DNA of 6,273 bases from Planctomycetota bacterium (GTDB lineage: Bacteria; Planctomycetota; Planctomycetia; Pirellulales; Pirellulaceae), in NCBI GenBank assembly GCA_023417165.1, contig JAEZGD010000721.1, positions 1-6,273 of the forward strand, read 5' to 3'. Shown one piece after another: positions 1 through 5,314 of this stretch (position 1 is the first letter of the stretch; every line of letters starts with the position of its first letter). The position numbers and the translations under genes are program-made. The notes below the pieces were generated by a model. The model was given only the letters and a program-made list of their open reading frames with translations. It was not told the origin of the DNA and did not search any database.

Positions 1-42
1 CACTGCTCACTGCTCACTGCTCACTGCTCACTGCTCACTGCT
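1..42. repeat. Heptanucleotide tandem repeat, 6 perfect copies of CACTGCT
   Basis: Six uninterrupted copies of CACTGCT (AGCAGTG on the other strand) start at the first base of the window, so the array may continue to the left. To the right it decays into sequence that only partly matches the unit. It lies outside any supported gene, just past the terminator of the minus-strand His-rich gene. A 7-bp unit is not a multiple of three and is prone to slipped-strand length change. No function is visible; it resembles the intergenic heptamer microsatellites found in some bacterial genomes. Confidence 0.93.
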
Positions 43-57
43 CCCTCGCCACTCAAG

Positions 58-107
58 AAAAAAGGAGTCGCCACGGTTGTCTCGCGACAAGAAAGCGTGG
101 CGACTCC
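58..107 (-). terminator. Rho-independent terminator of the His-rich protein gene
   Basis: A perfect 12-bp inverted repeat (64-75 with 96-107) is followed, reading the minus strand, by six T (58-63). Inside the 20-base loop is a second 5-bp stem (77-81 with 86-90) closed by a four-base loop that reads GCGA, a GNRA tetraloop, in the minus-strand RNA. The stem begins 34 bases past the stop codon of the minus-strand gene at 142-450. The T-tract lies on the minus-strand side only, which sets the direction. Confidence 0.9.
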
Positions 108-141
108 AGGGCGGGGTTGCACTTGAACGATCAGGCTTCGC

Positions 142-450
142 TTAGAATCCAATGCGAACGCCGAAGTTCCGGCCGTACACACCAATGCCGCTCGACGGGT
201 AGTAGTACGACGGATAGGCGTACCCGTAGCTGGGACGATAGTAGTGCACGTGGCCATGCGGGCGGTGATGATGGTGGTGATGGTGATGGCCATGGCCCCA
301 GTGACCGTGGCCACCGTGATGCCCGTGACCGCCATGATGTCCATGGCCACCATGCCCATGCCCGCCGTGGCGCGGAGCGGCCGATGCGATCGAGGCGCCA
401 CCAAGGCTGAGCGTCAAAATCACTGCCAGGGCGAGAAGAATACGTTTCAT
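142..450 (-). CDS. Small secreted histidine/glycine- and tyrosine-rich protein
   Basis: A 102-residue protein with a clear Sec signal peptide: MKR, a hydrophobic core to about residue 18, and an Ala-Ser-Ala site near residues 22-24. The mature part has three zones. Residues 28-69 hold 23 histidines in HGGHGH-like repeats, ending in eight consecutive His (55-62). Residues 70-92 hold nine tyrosines with Ser and Pro. The C-terminus reads VYGRNFGVRIGF. No cysteines or enzyme motifs are present. The start is supported by GGAG (459-462) eight bases upstream of ATG. The gene stands alone, divergent from the SGNH hydrolase, with its own terminator. The His clusters suggest binding of Ni, Zn or Cu outside the cytoplasm; this is inference from composition. 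A structural or wall-associated role is also possible. Low-complexity composition makes homology assignment unreliable. Confidence 0.85.
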   Translation of the reverse strand: MKRILLALAVILTLSLGGASIASAAPRHGGHGHGGHGHHGGHGHHGGHGHWGHGHHHHHHHHRPHGHVHYYRPSYGYAYPSYYYPSSGIGVYGRNFGVRIGF

Positions 451-782
451 GGGTCAGTCTCCAATTCGGGAGGGGGGAGCTTTCGGGTGCGATCCAGCCA
501 TCAGTGCTGTGATCTCTGCAGGCCCTAAAAAGCAGATACCGCGCCAGGAATCTCACCAATGGAGCGCAACCACATACCCGAAAAAGACTTACGAACAAGA
601 AAAATAAATTCAAGTCCATACGTGCCAATCACCGAGCGCCATCACTTTGATTTCATCGCACGTCAAATTGACAACACCGCGCGCTCGCCCTGAGTAGAAG
701 TACCGCTGCTGGTAGCGATCGCTCAAGACGCCCATTACACTAGCGACGTTTCTGCTCCTTCCCGCCTTTGAGGTTTCTAATC
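451..782. other. Divergent intergenic region between the His-rich gene and the SGNH hydrolase
   Basis: About 330 bases without a supported gene. It must hold promoters for both divergent genes. The only strong -35-like words are back to back in a short palindrome at 662-672 (GTCAA-A-TTGAC): TTGACA at 668-673 on plus and TTGACG at 661-666 on minus. Neither has a good -10 at normal spacing. TACACT at 736-741 is a possible plus-strand -10 without a matching -35. AT-rich sequence lies around 590-612. A perfect 10-bp palindrome containing GCGATCGC is at 714-723. The short reading frames here look like chance. Confidence 0.6.
770..773 (+). promoter_or_regulatory. Ribosome binding site of the SGNH hydrolase
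   Basis: GAGG lies nine bases upstream of the ATG at 783. It overlaps the last base of the in-frame TTG at 768, which therefore cannot be the start served by this site. It supports 783 as the start. Confidence 0.55.
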
Positions 783-1514
783 ATGCTACGTTCCCGCCTT
801 GTTTCTCTTTCGCTTTTGGCTTGCTTGCTGGGTGTCGCAGTGCTGCGCGCCGAAGATGCTCCCAGCCACGACGCCGTGAAGCCGGCCCCGCGCGACACCA
901 ACTGGATGAAACGCCACGACAGCTTCAACGAACGGGTCAAGCAAGGCAATGTCGACCTGGTCTTCATCGGTGACTCGATCACCCAAGGCTGGGAAGGGGC
1001 TGGCAAGAACGTCTGGGCGAAGTTCTATGGTCCGCGTAACGCTGTGAATCTGGGCATTGGCGGCGATCGCACGCAGCATGTGCTGTGGCGGCTCGACAAC
1101 GGCAACATCAAGGGGATCTCGCCCAAGCTGGCGGTGATCATGATCGGCACGAACAACTCGAACTCGAACACTTCCGAGCAAATCGCCGACGGCGTGAAGG
1201 CCATCGTTGCCAAGCTGCGTCAGGATCTGCCGAAGACCAAGATCCTGGTGCTCGGTATCTTCCCTCGCGGCGCACAACCCAGCGATGCGAAGCGCCAAGT
1301 GAACGAAGGCGCCAACAAGCTGATTGCCAAGTTGGCCGATGGCGAGCACGTGCACTACTTGGATATTGGTCCGAAGTTCCTGGAAGCCGATGGCACGTTG
1401 TCGAAGCAAATCATGCCAGACCTCTTGCACCTGAACGAAAAGAGCTACACGATCTGGGCCGAATCGATCGAGCCGCAAGTCGCTGAACTCCTCGGCGAAA
1501 AGAAAGCCGAGTAA
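783..1514 (+). CDS. Secreted SGNH/GDSL-family hydrolase (PAF-acetylhydrolase-like esterase)
   Basis: A 243-residue protein with a signal peptide (charged start, hydrophobic stretch about 6-21, likely cut after LRA near residue 23), so it acts outside the cytoplasm. The SGNH blocks are in order: IGDSITQGW with nucleophile Ser65; the oxyanion glycine in GIGGDRT (91-96); IGTNN with Asn124; and DLLHLN with Asp213 and His216, completing a Ser-Asp-His triad. The WxxFYGP segment (78-84) and the GTNN rather than GTND form fit the PAF-acetylhydrolase beta/gamma-like branch of the superfamily. In planctomycetes such enzymes are often annotated as esterases or carbohydrate deacetylases; the substrate cannot be read here. 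ATG 783 is chosen over the in-frame TTG at 768. It converges on the kinase gene, 49 bases between the stops. Confidence 0.93.
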   Translation: MLRSRLVSLSLLACLLGVAVLRAEDAPSHDAVKPAPRDTNWMKRHDSFNERVKQGNVDLVFIGDSITQGWEGAGKNVWAKFYGPRNAVNLGIGGDRTQHVLWRLDNGNIKGISPKLAVIMIGTNNSNSNTSEQIADGVKAIVAKLRQDLPKTKILVLGIFPRGAQPSDAKRQVNEGANKLIAKLADGEHVHYLDIGPKFLEADGTLSKQIMPDLLHLNEKSYTIWAESIEPQVAELLGEKKAE

Positions 1515-1540
1515 CTCGCAACGGAGATCGCTGCTCCTTT

Positions 1541-1567
1541 GTAGGACGAAGCACGGCTTCGTCCTAC
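1541..1567. repeat. Perfect 12-bp palindrome between convergent genes, overlapping the kinase stop codon
   Basis: GTAGGACGAAGC (1541-1552) and its exact reverse complement (1556-1567) flank a 3-base spacer. The element fills half of the gap between the convergent SGNH hydrolase and kinase genes. The kinase stop codon TAG (1564-1566) lies inside one arm. Neither side has a T-tract, so it is not a classical intrinsic terminator, although the stem could slow polymerase or protect 3' ends of both mRNAs. Its compact, perfect form resembles REP-type dispersed palindromes; that it is dispersed is inference from form. Confidence 0.85.
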
Positions 1568-3366
1568 GGCGATGAGGCTTCCTTGGTAGAGGCCATCTCT
1601 TGCAATAGCTGCTTCGCCTGGGCGACGGGCTCTTGAGCCCAGGCTTTGTCGCCATACAAGGTGATAATGCCGTGGACAATCGTCTTGGCCTCTTCAGGAT
1701 GCTTCTCGGCCAGCCCGCGGGCCTCGTCCAGTCGTCCCCTCAGCACAGTTTCGTGCTCTTCACGGCTGCGCGCCAGGCGTTCTTCCAGCACCACCAACTG
1801 CCGCCGGGCGAGTTCGACGCACCGTTTGGTGTTGCGCGTGGCGGTCTCATCGCTGTGAAACACATCGATCAGCGCTGCATAGCGTTCCACCGCTTTTTCG
1901 GGCGCCGTGCGCTCGAAGCTCATCGCTTCCAAGAGCGCCTGTTCGACAGGCAACAGCGGATTCTTACCGCGTAACCGCCGCGCGCGAAACTCGAGCCCGC
2001 GCTGCAAGCGATAGATATCCAGCTCTTGCTGGTACGACGTGACCTCATCATGACGCGGATCGTTGGCGTAATAGGCCAGAAACTCGTCGATCTGGCTTTC
2101 CACGGCCGAGAAAGCGCTCGGCTCTTCCTGTTCGGCGGCTGCTGCGATCTTGGCATACAGCGAATCGGCCGAGTCGGGACGGGTCACATACCACCCCAGC
2201 CCACCCAGCAACGCCACCAGCACAGAAGCAGCGGTCAACGTCATCCAAATCGGCGTGCCATCGTCTTCGACGGGCGGCGTCTCGCGCTGACGCGGCGCAT
2301 GCTTGTCTACCAACGTAAAGTGCCGCGCCGGCGCGCTCGGCGGCGCGGTTTCAACTTTCGTCGGCGGCGTGTCCTCCGGCGCGTCGATCATCGGCCGCGT
2401 GGGCGTCGGCGCGAAGGTCACATGCTCGGAACCAGCATGAGCCATGCTCGATCCCATCGTCGTCTGCGCCGAGAGCGGCACAGGCGGATCATCGTCGATC
2501 CGAACTTCAAAGTCGTGTTCTTTTTCGTCGACCTCGTCAGGGTCGTCCGCGAGCGCATGCAGCATGGCCTTCAATCGATTCGACAGCACCAGCGGCGTCG
2601 CCACGCGGCGCTGCGGGTCTTTGTCGAGCAATTCGATGAGGATACTCTCGAGCTCCAGCGGCGTCATCGGCGCATAGCGGCGCACGGGAGTGGCGGTATC
2701 GTACTTCAGCGCATGCAAGACTTCGGCCATCGTCTGCGCTGCAAACGGCGGTCGGCGCGCGAGCAGCGCGTACAACACACTCCCCAGGCTATACATATCG
2801 CAGCGCGTCGTGACCGGGCGGCCATCGGCTTGCTCGGGGGCCATATAGTCGGCCGTGCCCAGCACGCCGCCATCGGCTGTCAGATGGCTCATGCCATACA
2901 ACTTGGCAATGCCAAAGTCCGACAGCTTGACGGTGCCGTCTGGCGTTACTAGCAAGTTCGCTGGCTTCAGATCGCGATGAATCACGCCCACGTCGTGTGC
3001 ATGCTTCAAGCCTTGGCAGATCGCGATGCCGATGCGGCAGACTTCGCGCCAGTCGAACTTACGTCCGGACTGCAACTCGTCCTGCAGGTTGCGTCCTTCC
3101 ACCAGTTCCATGGCATAGAACAGGTGGCCGTCGTGCTCGCCATAGCCGTGCAGTTGCACGATGTTCGGATGACGCAGCTTCTTGAGCGTCTCAATCTCGG
3201 CCTTAAAGCGGTCGCGAAAGCCAGGGTCGTCGGCCAGCACTGGCGACAACACCTTGATCGCCGCGCGCTCGCCAGTCTCTTCGTTGAGGCCCGCATACAC
3301 GGCCCCCATCCCACCGCGGCCCAGCATGCGTTCGATTTTGTAGGGGCCAAGTTGATCGAGCGGCAT
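1564..3366 (-). CDS. Membrane-anchored Hanks-type serine/threonine protein kinase
   Basis: Counted from ATG 3366 (600 residues), the kinase domain covers about residues 9-270. It has the Gly-rich loop GRGGMGAVY (16-24), Lys38 in AAIK, likely helix-C Glu57, the catalytic loop HRDLKPAN (130-137, Asp132, RD type), DFG (150-152) and APE (176-178). All catalytic residues are present, so it should be active. An acidic, then Ser/Thr/Pro-rich linker (about 275-370) leads to one membrane segment (about 373-394). The remaining 200 residues are predicted outside the cytoplasm and are largely charged helix resembling TPR-like or coiled-coil repeats; they are probably a sensor or partner-binding part. No PASTA domain is seen. 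An in-frame GTG at 3376-3378 would add four residues; neither start has a good ribosome site, and ATG is preferred. No clear promoter is visible in the 117 bases upstream, so cotranscription with the glycosyltransferase is possible. The stop codon lies within a palindrome. Confidence 0.95.
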   Translation of the reverse strand: MPLDQLGPYKIERMLGRGGMGAVYAGLNEETGERAAIKVLSPVLADDPGFRDRFKAEIETLKKLRHPNIVQLHGYGEHDGHLFYAMELVEGRNLQDELQSGRKFDWREVCRIGIAICQGLKHAHDVGVIHRDLKPANLLVTPDGTVKLSDFGIAKLYGMSHLTADGGVLGTADYMAPEQADGRPVTTRCDMYSLGSVLYALLARRPPFAAQTMAEVLHALKYDTATPVRRYAPMTPLELESILIELLDKDPQRRVATPLVLSNRLKAMLHALADDPDEVDEKEHDFEVRIDDDPPVPLSAQTTMGSSMAHAGSEHVTFAPTPTRPMIDAPEDTPPTKVETAPPSAPARHFTLVDKHAPRQRETPPVEDDGTPIWMTLTAASVLVALLGGLGWYVTRPDSADSLYAKIAAAAEQEEPSAFSAVESQIDEFLAYYANDPRHDEVTSYQQELDIYRLQRGLEFRARRLRGKNPLLPVEQALLEAMSFERTAPEKAVERYAALIDVFHSDETATRNTKRCVELARRQLVVLEERLARSREEHETVLRGRLDEARGLAEKHPEEAKTIVHGIITLYGDKAWAQEPVAQAKQLLQEMASTKEASSP

Positions 3367-3483
3367 GAGACCAAACACACAAGAGCCACTAACGCCGCAT
3401 CACCGCGGCAGCAGACGCGCCACGGTCACGCCCGCGGAATCTATTGTCGTTGAGAGTCATCGACAGAACAAGTTGCCACGCGT

Positions 3484-4299
3484 TTAAGCAGCGTGACGCA
3501 CAGGCAATTCTGCCAGGCCCACCGGGACGACAACTGGCCTCGAAACCGCTTTCGTTGCAGGGCGATAAGTTCGATAGATGGACAGCAACTCGCCAGCGGC
3601 GCGAACGAAATCGCTTCGCTTTAGCTTCGAACCCGCGACGTCGTGCCAGTCTTCGAGCGGAAATTCAAACAGCCGCGATTCACTGCAGAGTGCAGCTTGA
3701 CTCAGTCCACATTGCCACCGCGCGAGCAATTCGACATCGAAGATCCACCGCGTGCCAAACGGCTCTGCAAACAACGATTCGATCCGTTCGCTCCGACGAA
3801 ACATCTTCGCGCCGCACTGCGTATCGGAAATCCGCAGTCGGAGCACTTTCGAAGCGCACGCGGCAAAGACACGGCCCAAGATCGCCCTGGTTCTGGTGCG
3901 GCGAATTTCCCGTCCCAAGAGGGGCAGCCGCGCGCCAATGACAATTTCGACCGACGCGCGGCGCTGAAGCACTTCGCAAAACTGCGTGATGGCTTCCAGC
4001 GGCGTGGCCAAATCGGCATCCCAATAGGCCACTTGTTGTGGCTGGGCTTCAAACGCCATCAGCATGCCTTGGCGAACGGCTTCGGCCTTGCCGACATTGA
4101 ACGGAAGATGCAGCGTTTGCACCTGGCGAGGAAACAGCGCCGCCAGGCGGTTGATCACGGTGGCGGTCGCGTCACGACTGCCATCGTTGATCATGAGCAG
4201 CCCAACATCAGGATGTTGCCGCACAAACGCCTCAAAGGCGGCGACAGGCAAGCGCGCAGCCTCGTTATAGCAAGGCACCACCACGATCGTTGGCAGCAT
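3484..4299 (-). CDS. GT2 glycosyltransferase, dolichyl-phosphate beta-glucosyltransferase-like
   Basis: A 271-residue GT-A fold enzyme expected to move a sugar from a nucleotide donor to a polyprenyl phosphate or similar acceptor at the inner face of the membrane. Visible motifs are VVVPCYNEAARLP (6-18), INDGSRDAT (37-45), NVGKAEAVRQGM (68-79), the metal-binding DAD in YWDADLATP (94-96), DTQCGAK (159-165), RWIFDVELL (184-192) and the late EDWHDVAGSKLKRSDFV segment (217-231). This order is typical of the DPG-synthase/ALG5-like GT2 subgroup. There is no membrane segment at either end, unlike eukaryotic ALG5 or bacterial GtrB types, so the membrane contact is unclear. A GGAAGG-like site lies about 4 bases upstream of the ATG. 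A weak promoter-like pair, TTGCAG (4371-4376) and TACATT (4347-4352), has 18-base spacing. The gene lies 117 bases upstream of the kinase on the same strand. Donor and acceptor are unknown. Confidence 0.92.
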   Translation of the reverse strand: MLPTIVVVPCYNEAARLPVAAFEAFVRQHPDVGLLMINDGSRDATATVINRLAALFPRQVQTLHLPFNVGKAEAVRQGMLMAFEAQPQQVAYWDADLATPLEAITQFCEVLQRRASVEIVIGARLPLLGREIRRTRTRAILGRVFAACASKVLRLRISDTQCGAKMFRRSERIESLFAEPFGTRWIFDVELLARWQCGLSQAALCSESRLFEFPLEDWHDVAGSKLKRSDFVRAAGELLSIYRTYRPATKAVSRPVVVPVGLAELPVRHAA

Positions 4300-4388
4300 A
4301 CTGCCTTCCCCACAAGAGATTGCCGGGCCTGGAACGAGGCGGCGGAAATGTAGCGAGTGGGGTCAGGAACCTGCAAGCGCAATTTCAG

Positions 4389-4431
4389 AAAAAAGCGAGA
4401 CGAATGCCGCGATGCTGCTAGCACACGTCGC
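4389..4431 (-). terminator. Possible weak terminator after the HdeD-like gene
   Basis: Six T on the minus strand (4389-4394) follow an imperfect stem: 4395-4398 plus 4401-4402 pair with 4426-4431, with two bulged bases and a long loop that contains the palindrome TGCTAGCA. The position, about 50 bases after the HdeD stop codon and before the glycosyltransferase, fits a terminator. The bulge and loop size make it uncertain. Confidence 0.3.
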
Positions 4432-4479
4432 CAAGAGACACCTCTCCGCGACCGCTTCGTCGCTGGCTGGGGCATTCGC

Positions 4480-5091
4480 TCAGGCGGGCGATTCTTCTTC
4501 AATCACGGCAAAGCGACGGATCATCAAGGCGATCATGACCCAGGTCCAGCCGTGGAAGAGCAGTTCAATGCCCAGCAGCACGCCCAGCGCCCACAAAGCG
4601 CTTTCGGGATAGTTACGAAAGATCGTCAATCCAATCAACACGGTGACGACACCATTGAGCAGCACCCAGCCCCATTGTGGAAACCGTTCCATCAGTGCTG
4701 CGACAATGCGGAAGAGTCCCGCGACCAGAAAGAACGCGGCGACAAACAGCGTTAGCAGCGCGACCGCTTCCGCAGGCACGTCGACCATCGCCATGCCGGC
4801 CACCACATACAAGATGCCAATCAGCAGTTGCACCAGCAAAGCGCTCCAGCGTCCCATAAAGAACGCCGCGACCAGCGTGGCAATGCCGCCGATAATCATC
4901 ACCGTGCCCAGCGTCACGATGGCTGTCACCGAGGACACAAACGGATATGCCAGGCAAAACAGGCCGCCCACAGCCAGCAAGATACCGAGCACCAAGAACC
5001 ACCACCAGTCTTTGCGCAGCCGCGCCAGTTCGTGGCGAATCATCGGCGGCAATCGGCGCGTGCTGGCAGGAAACTCGGTGCCGGTGGACAT
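4480..5091 (-). CDS. HdeD-family (DUF308) six-pass membrane protein
   Basis: A 203-residue integral membrane protein. A short polar N-terminus with HELARLRKDWWW (20-31) leads into six hydrophobic segments at about 30-50, 54-78, 82-103, 109-134, 140-158 and 164-190, then a charged tail ending EEESPA. The paired-helix pattern with recurring small residues (GILLAVGGLFCLAYP, TLGTVMIIGGI, IGILYVVAGMAM, LLNGVVTVLIGL) and the near-constant length match the HdeD/DUF308 family. The Escherichia coli member is tied to acid resistance at high cell density; the molecular activity of the family is not established, so a stress role here is inference. ATG 5091 is chosen because a strong GAGGAG lies upstream; an in-frame TTG at 5106 would overlap that site. 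The leader carries a terminator-like hairpin. The gene is separated from the upstream A2M gene by a strong terminator. Confidence 0.92.
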   Translation of the reverse strand: MSTGTEFPASTRRLPPMIRHELARLRKDWWWFLVLGILLAVGGLFCLAYPFVSSVTAIVTLGTVMIIGGIATLVAAFFMGRWSALLVQLLIGILYVVAGMAMVDVPAEAVALLTLFVAAFFLVAGLFRIVAALMERFPQWGWVLLNGVVTVLIGLTIFRNYPESALWALGVLLGIELLFHGWTWVMIALMIRRFAVIEEESPA

Positions 5092-5097
5092 GTGCAG

Positions 5098-5104
5098 ACT
5101 CCTC
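5098..5104 (-). promoter_or_regulatory. Strong ribosome binding site of the HdeD-like gene
   Basis: GAGGAGT on the minus strand, ending six bases before the ATG at 5091. It is the best Shine-Dalgarno match seen in the window, and it rules out the in-frame TTG at 5104-5106, which overlaps it. Confidence 0.8.
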
Positions 5105-5134
5105 AAAAGAAAAGGCGGCCAAACCGATCCGCCT
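5105..5134 (-). promoter_or_regulatory. Terminator-like hairpin in the HdeD leader
   Basis: On the minus strand AGGCGG (5129-5134) pairs with CCGCCT (5113-5118) across a 10-base loop and is followed by TTTTCTTTT (5105-5113, the first T shared with the stem), immediately before the ribosome site. The form is that of a short intrinsic terminator or attenuator in the 5' leader of the HdeD-like gene. It could also simply be a second terminator for read-through from the A2M gene if the HdeD promoter lies closer to the gene, although little room remains. The stem is only six pairs, so strength is uncertain. Confidence 0.4.
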
Positions 5135-5223
5135 CCTCAATCTACGTCAGCCTATCCGAGAAGCAAGCGCGTGTAGCGATTGTGGCGGTCGTAGGAATCG
5201 GCCTCCCGCCAGCGAGTCACCAC

Positions 5224-5265
5224 AAAAAACGCCGCGCTGCGAAGTGTGATTTCGCAGCACGGCGT
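5224..5265 (-). terminator. Rho-independent terminator of the A2M-family gene
   Basis: A 14-pair stem (5230-5243 with 5251-5264) with a 7-base loop is followed on the minus strand by six T (5224-5229). The one non-Watson-Crick position (5235 with 5259) is C opposite A in plus-strand RNA but a stable G-U pair in minus-strand RNA, which fits function on the minus strand. A flanking A-T pair (5229 with 5265) extends the stem into the T-tract. It lies about 50 bases past the A2M stop codon. Confidence 0.9.
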
Positions 5266-5284
5266 ACGGGTGCAACCGCGTCAG

Positions 5285-5306
5285 GGCGAGCCGGCGAAGG
5301 CTCGCC
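5285..5306. repeat. Short GC-rich palindrome between the A2M stop and its terminator
   Basis: GGCGAGCC (5285-5292) and its exact reverse complement (5299-5306) flank a six-base loop, GGCGAA. No T-tract follows on either strand. It lies eight bases past the A2M stop codon, upstream of the real terminator, so the A2M mRNA would end in two consecutive hairpins. It may help stabilise the 3' end, or may be a dispersed palindrome. Confidence 0.6.
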
Positions 5307-5314
5307 TGGCAAGG

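Noticed and set aside
1..42. CRISPR-like repeat
   Set aside because: The unit is 7 bp with no spacers, so it is a simple tandem repeat.
714..723. GCGATCGC palindromes (also at 1063-1070) as HIP1-type elements
   Set aside because: Two copies of a GC-rich octamer in over 6 kb are not a meaningful excess, and HIP1 abundance is a cyanobacterial feature not supported by the gene content.
768..782. TTG start giving a 248-residue SGNH hydrolase
   Set aside because: The ATG at 783 has GAGG nine bases upstream and begins a well-formed signal peptide; the TTG has no ribosome site.
816..830. Lipoprotein signal (LLAC) in the SGNH hydrolase
   Set aside because: Leu at position -2 of the would-be lipobox is atypical and the hydrophobic stretch continues past the Cys, so ordinary signal peptidase cleavage is more likely.
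1523..1540. Terminator after the SGNH hydrolase from GGAG...CTCC followed by TTT
   Set aside because: Only four base pairs and three T; too weak to call apart from chance.
786..1679. Long minus-strand reading frame (297 codons) opposite the SGNH hydrolase
   Set aside because: It lies antisense to a gene with all catalytic blocks, has no recognisable domain, and overlaps the kinase 3' end. It is a codon-bias shadow of the plus-strand gene.
2026..2952. Plus-strand reading frame of 308 codons opposite the kinase
   Set aside because: Arg/His-rich low-quality translation typical of the antisense of a GC-rich gene; the kinase on the other strand has complete motifs.
3643..4353. Plus-strand reading frame of 236 codons opposite the glycosyltransferase
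   Set aside because: Antisense shadow without domain signals; the minus-strand GT2 motifs are unambiguous.
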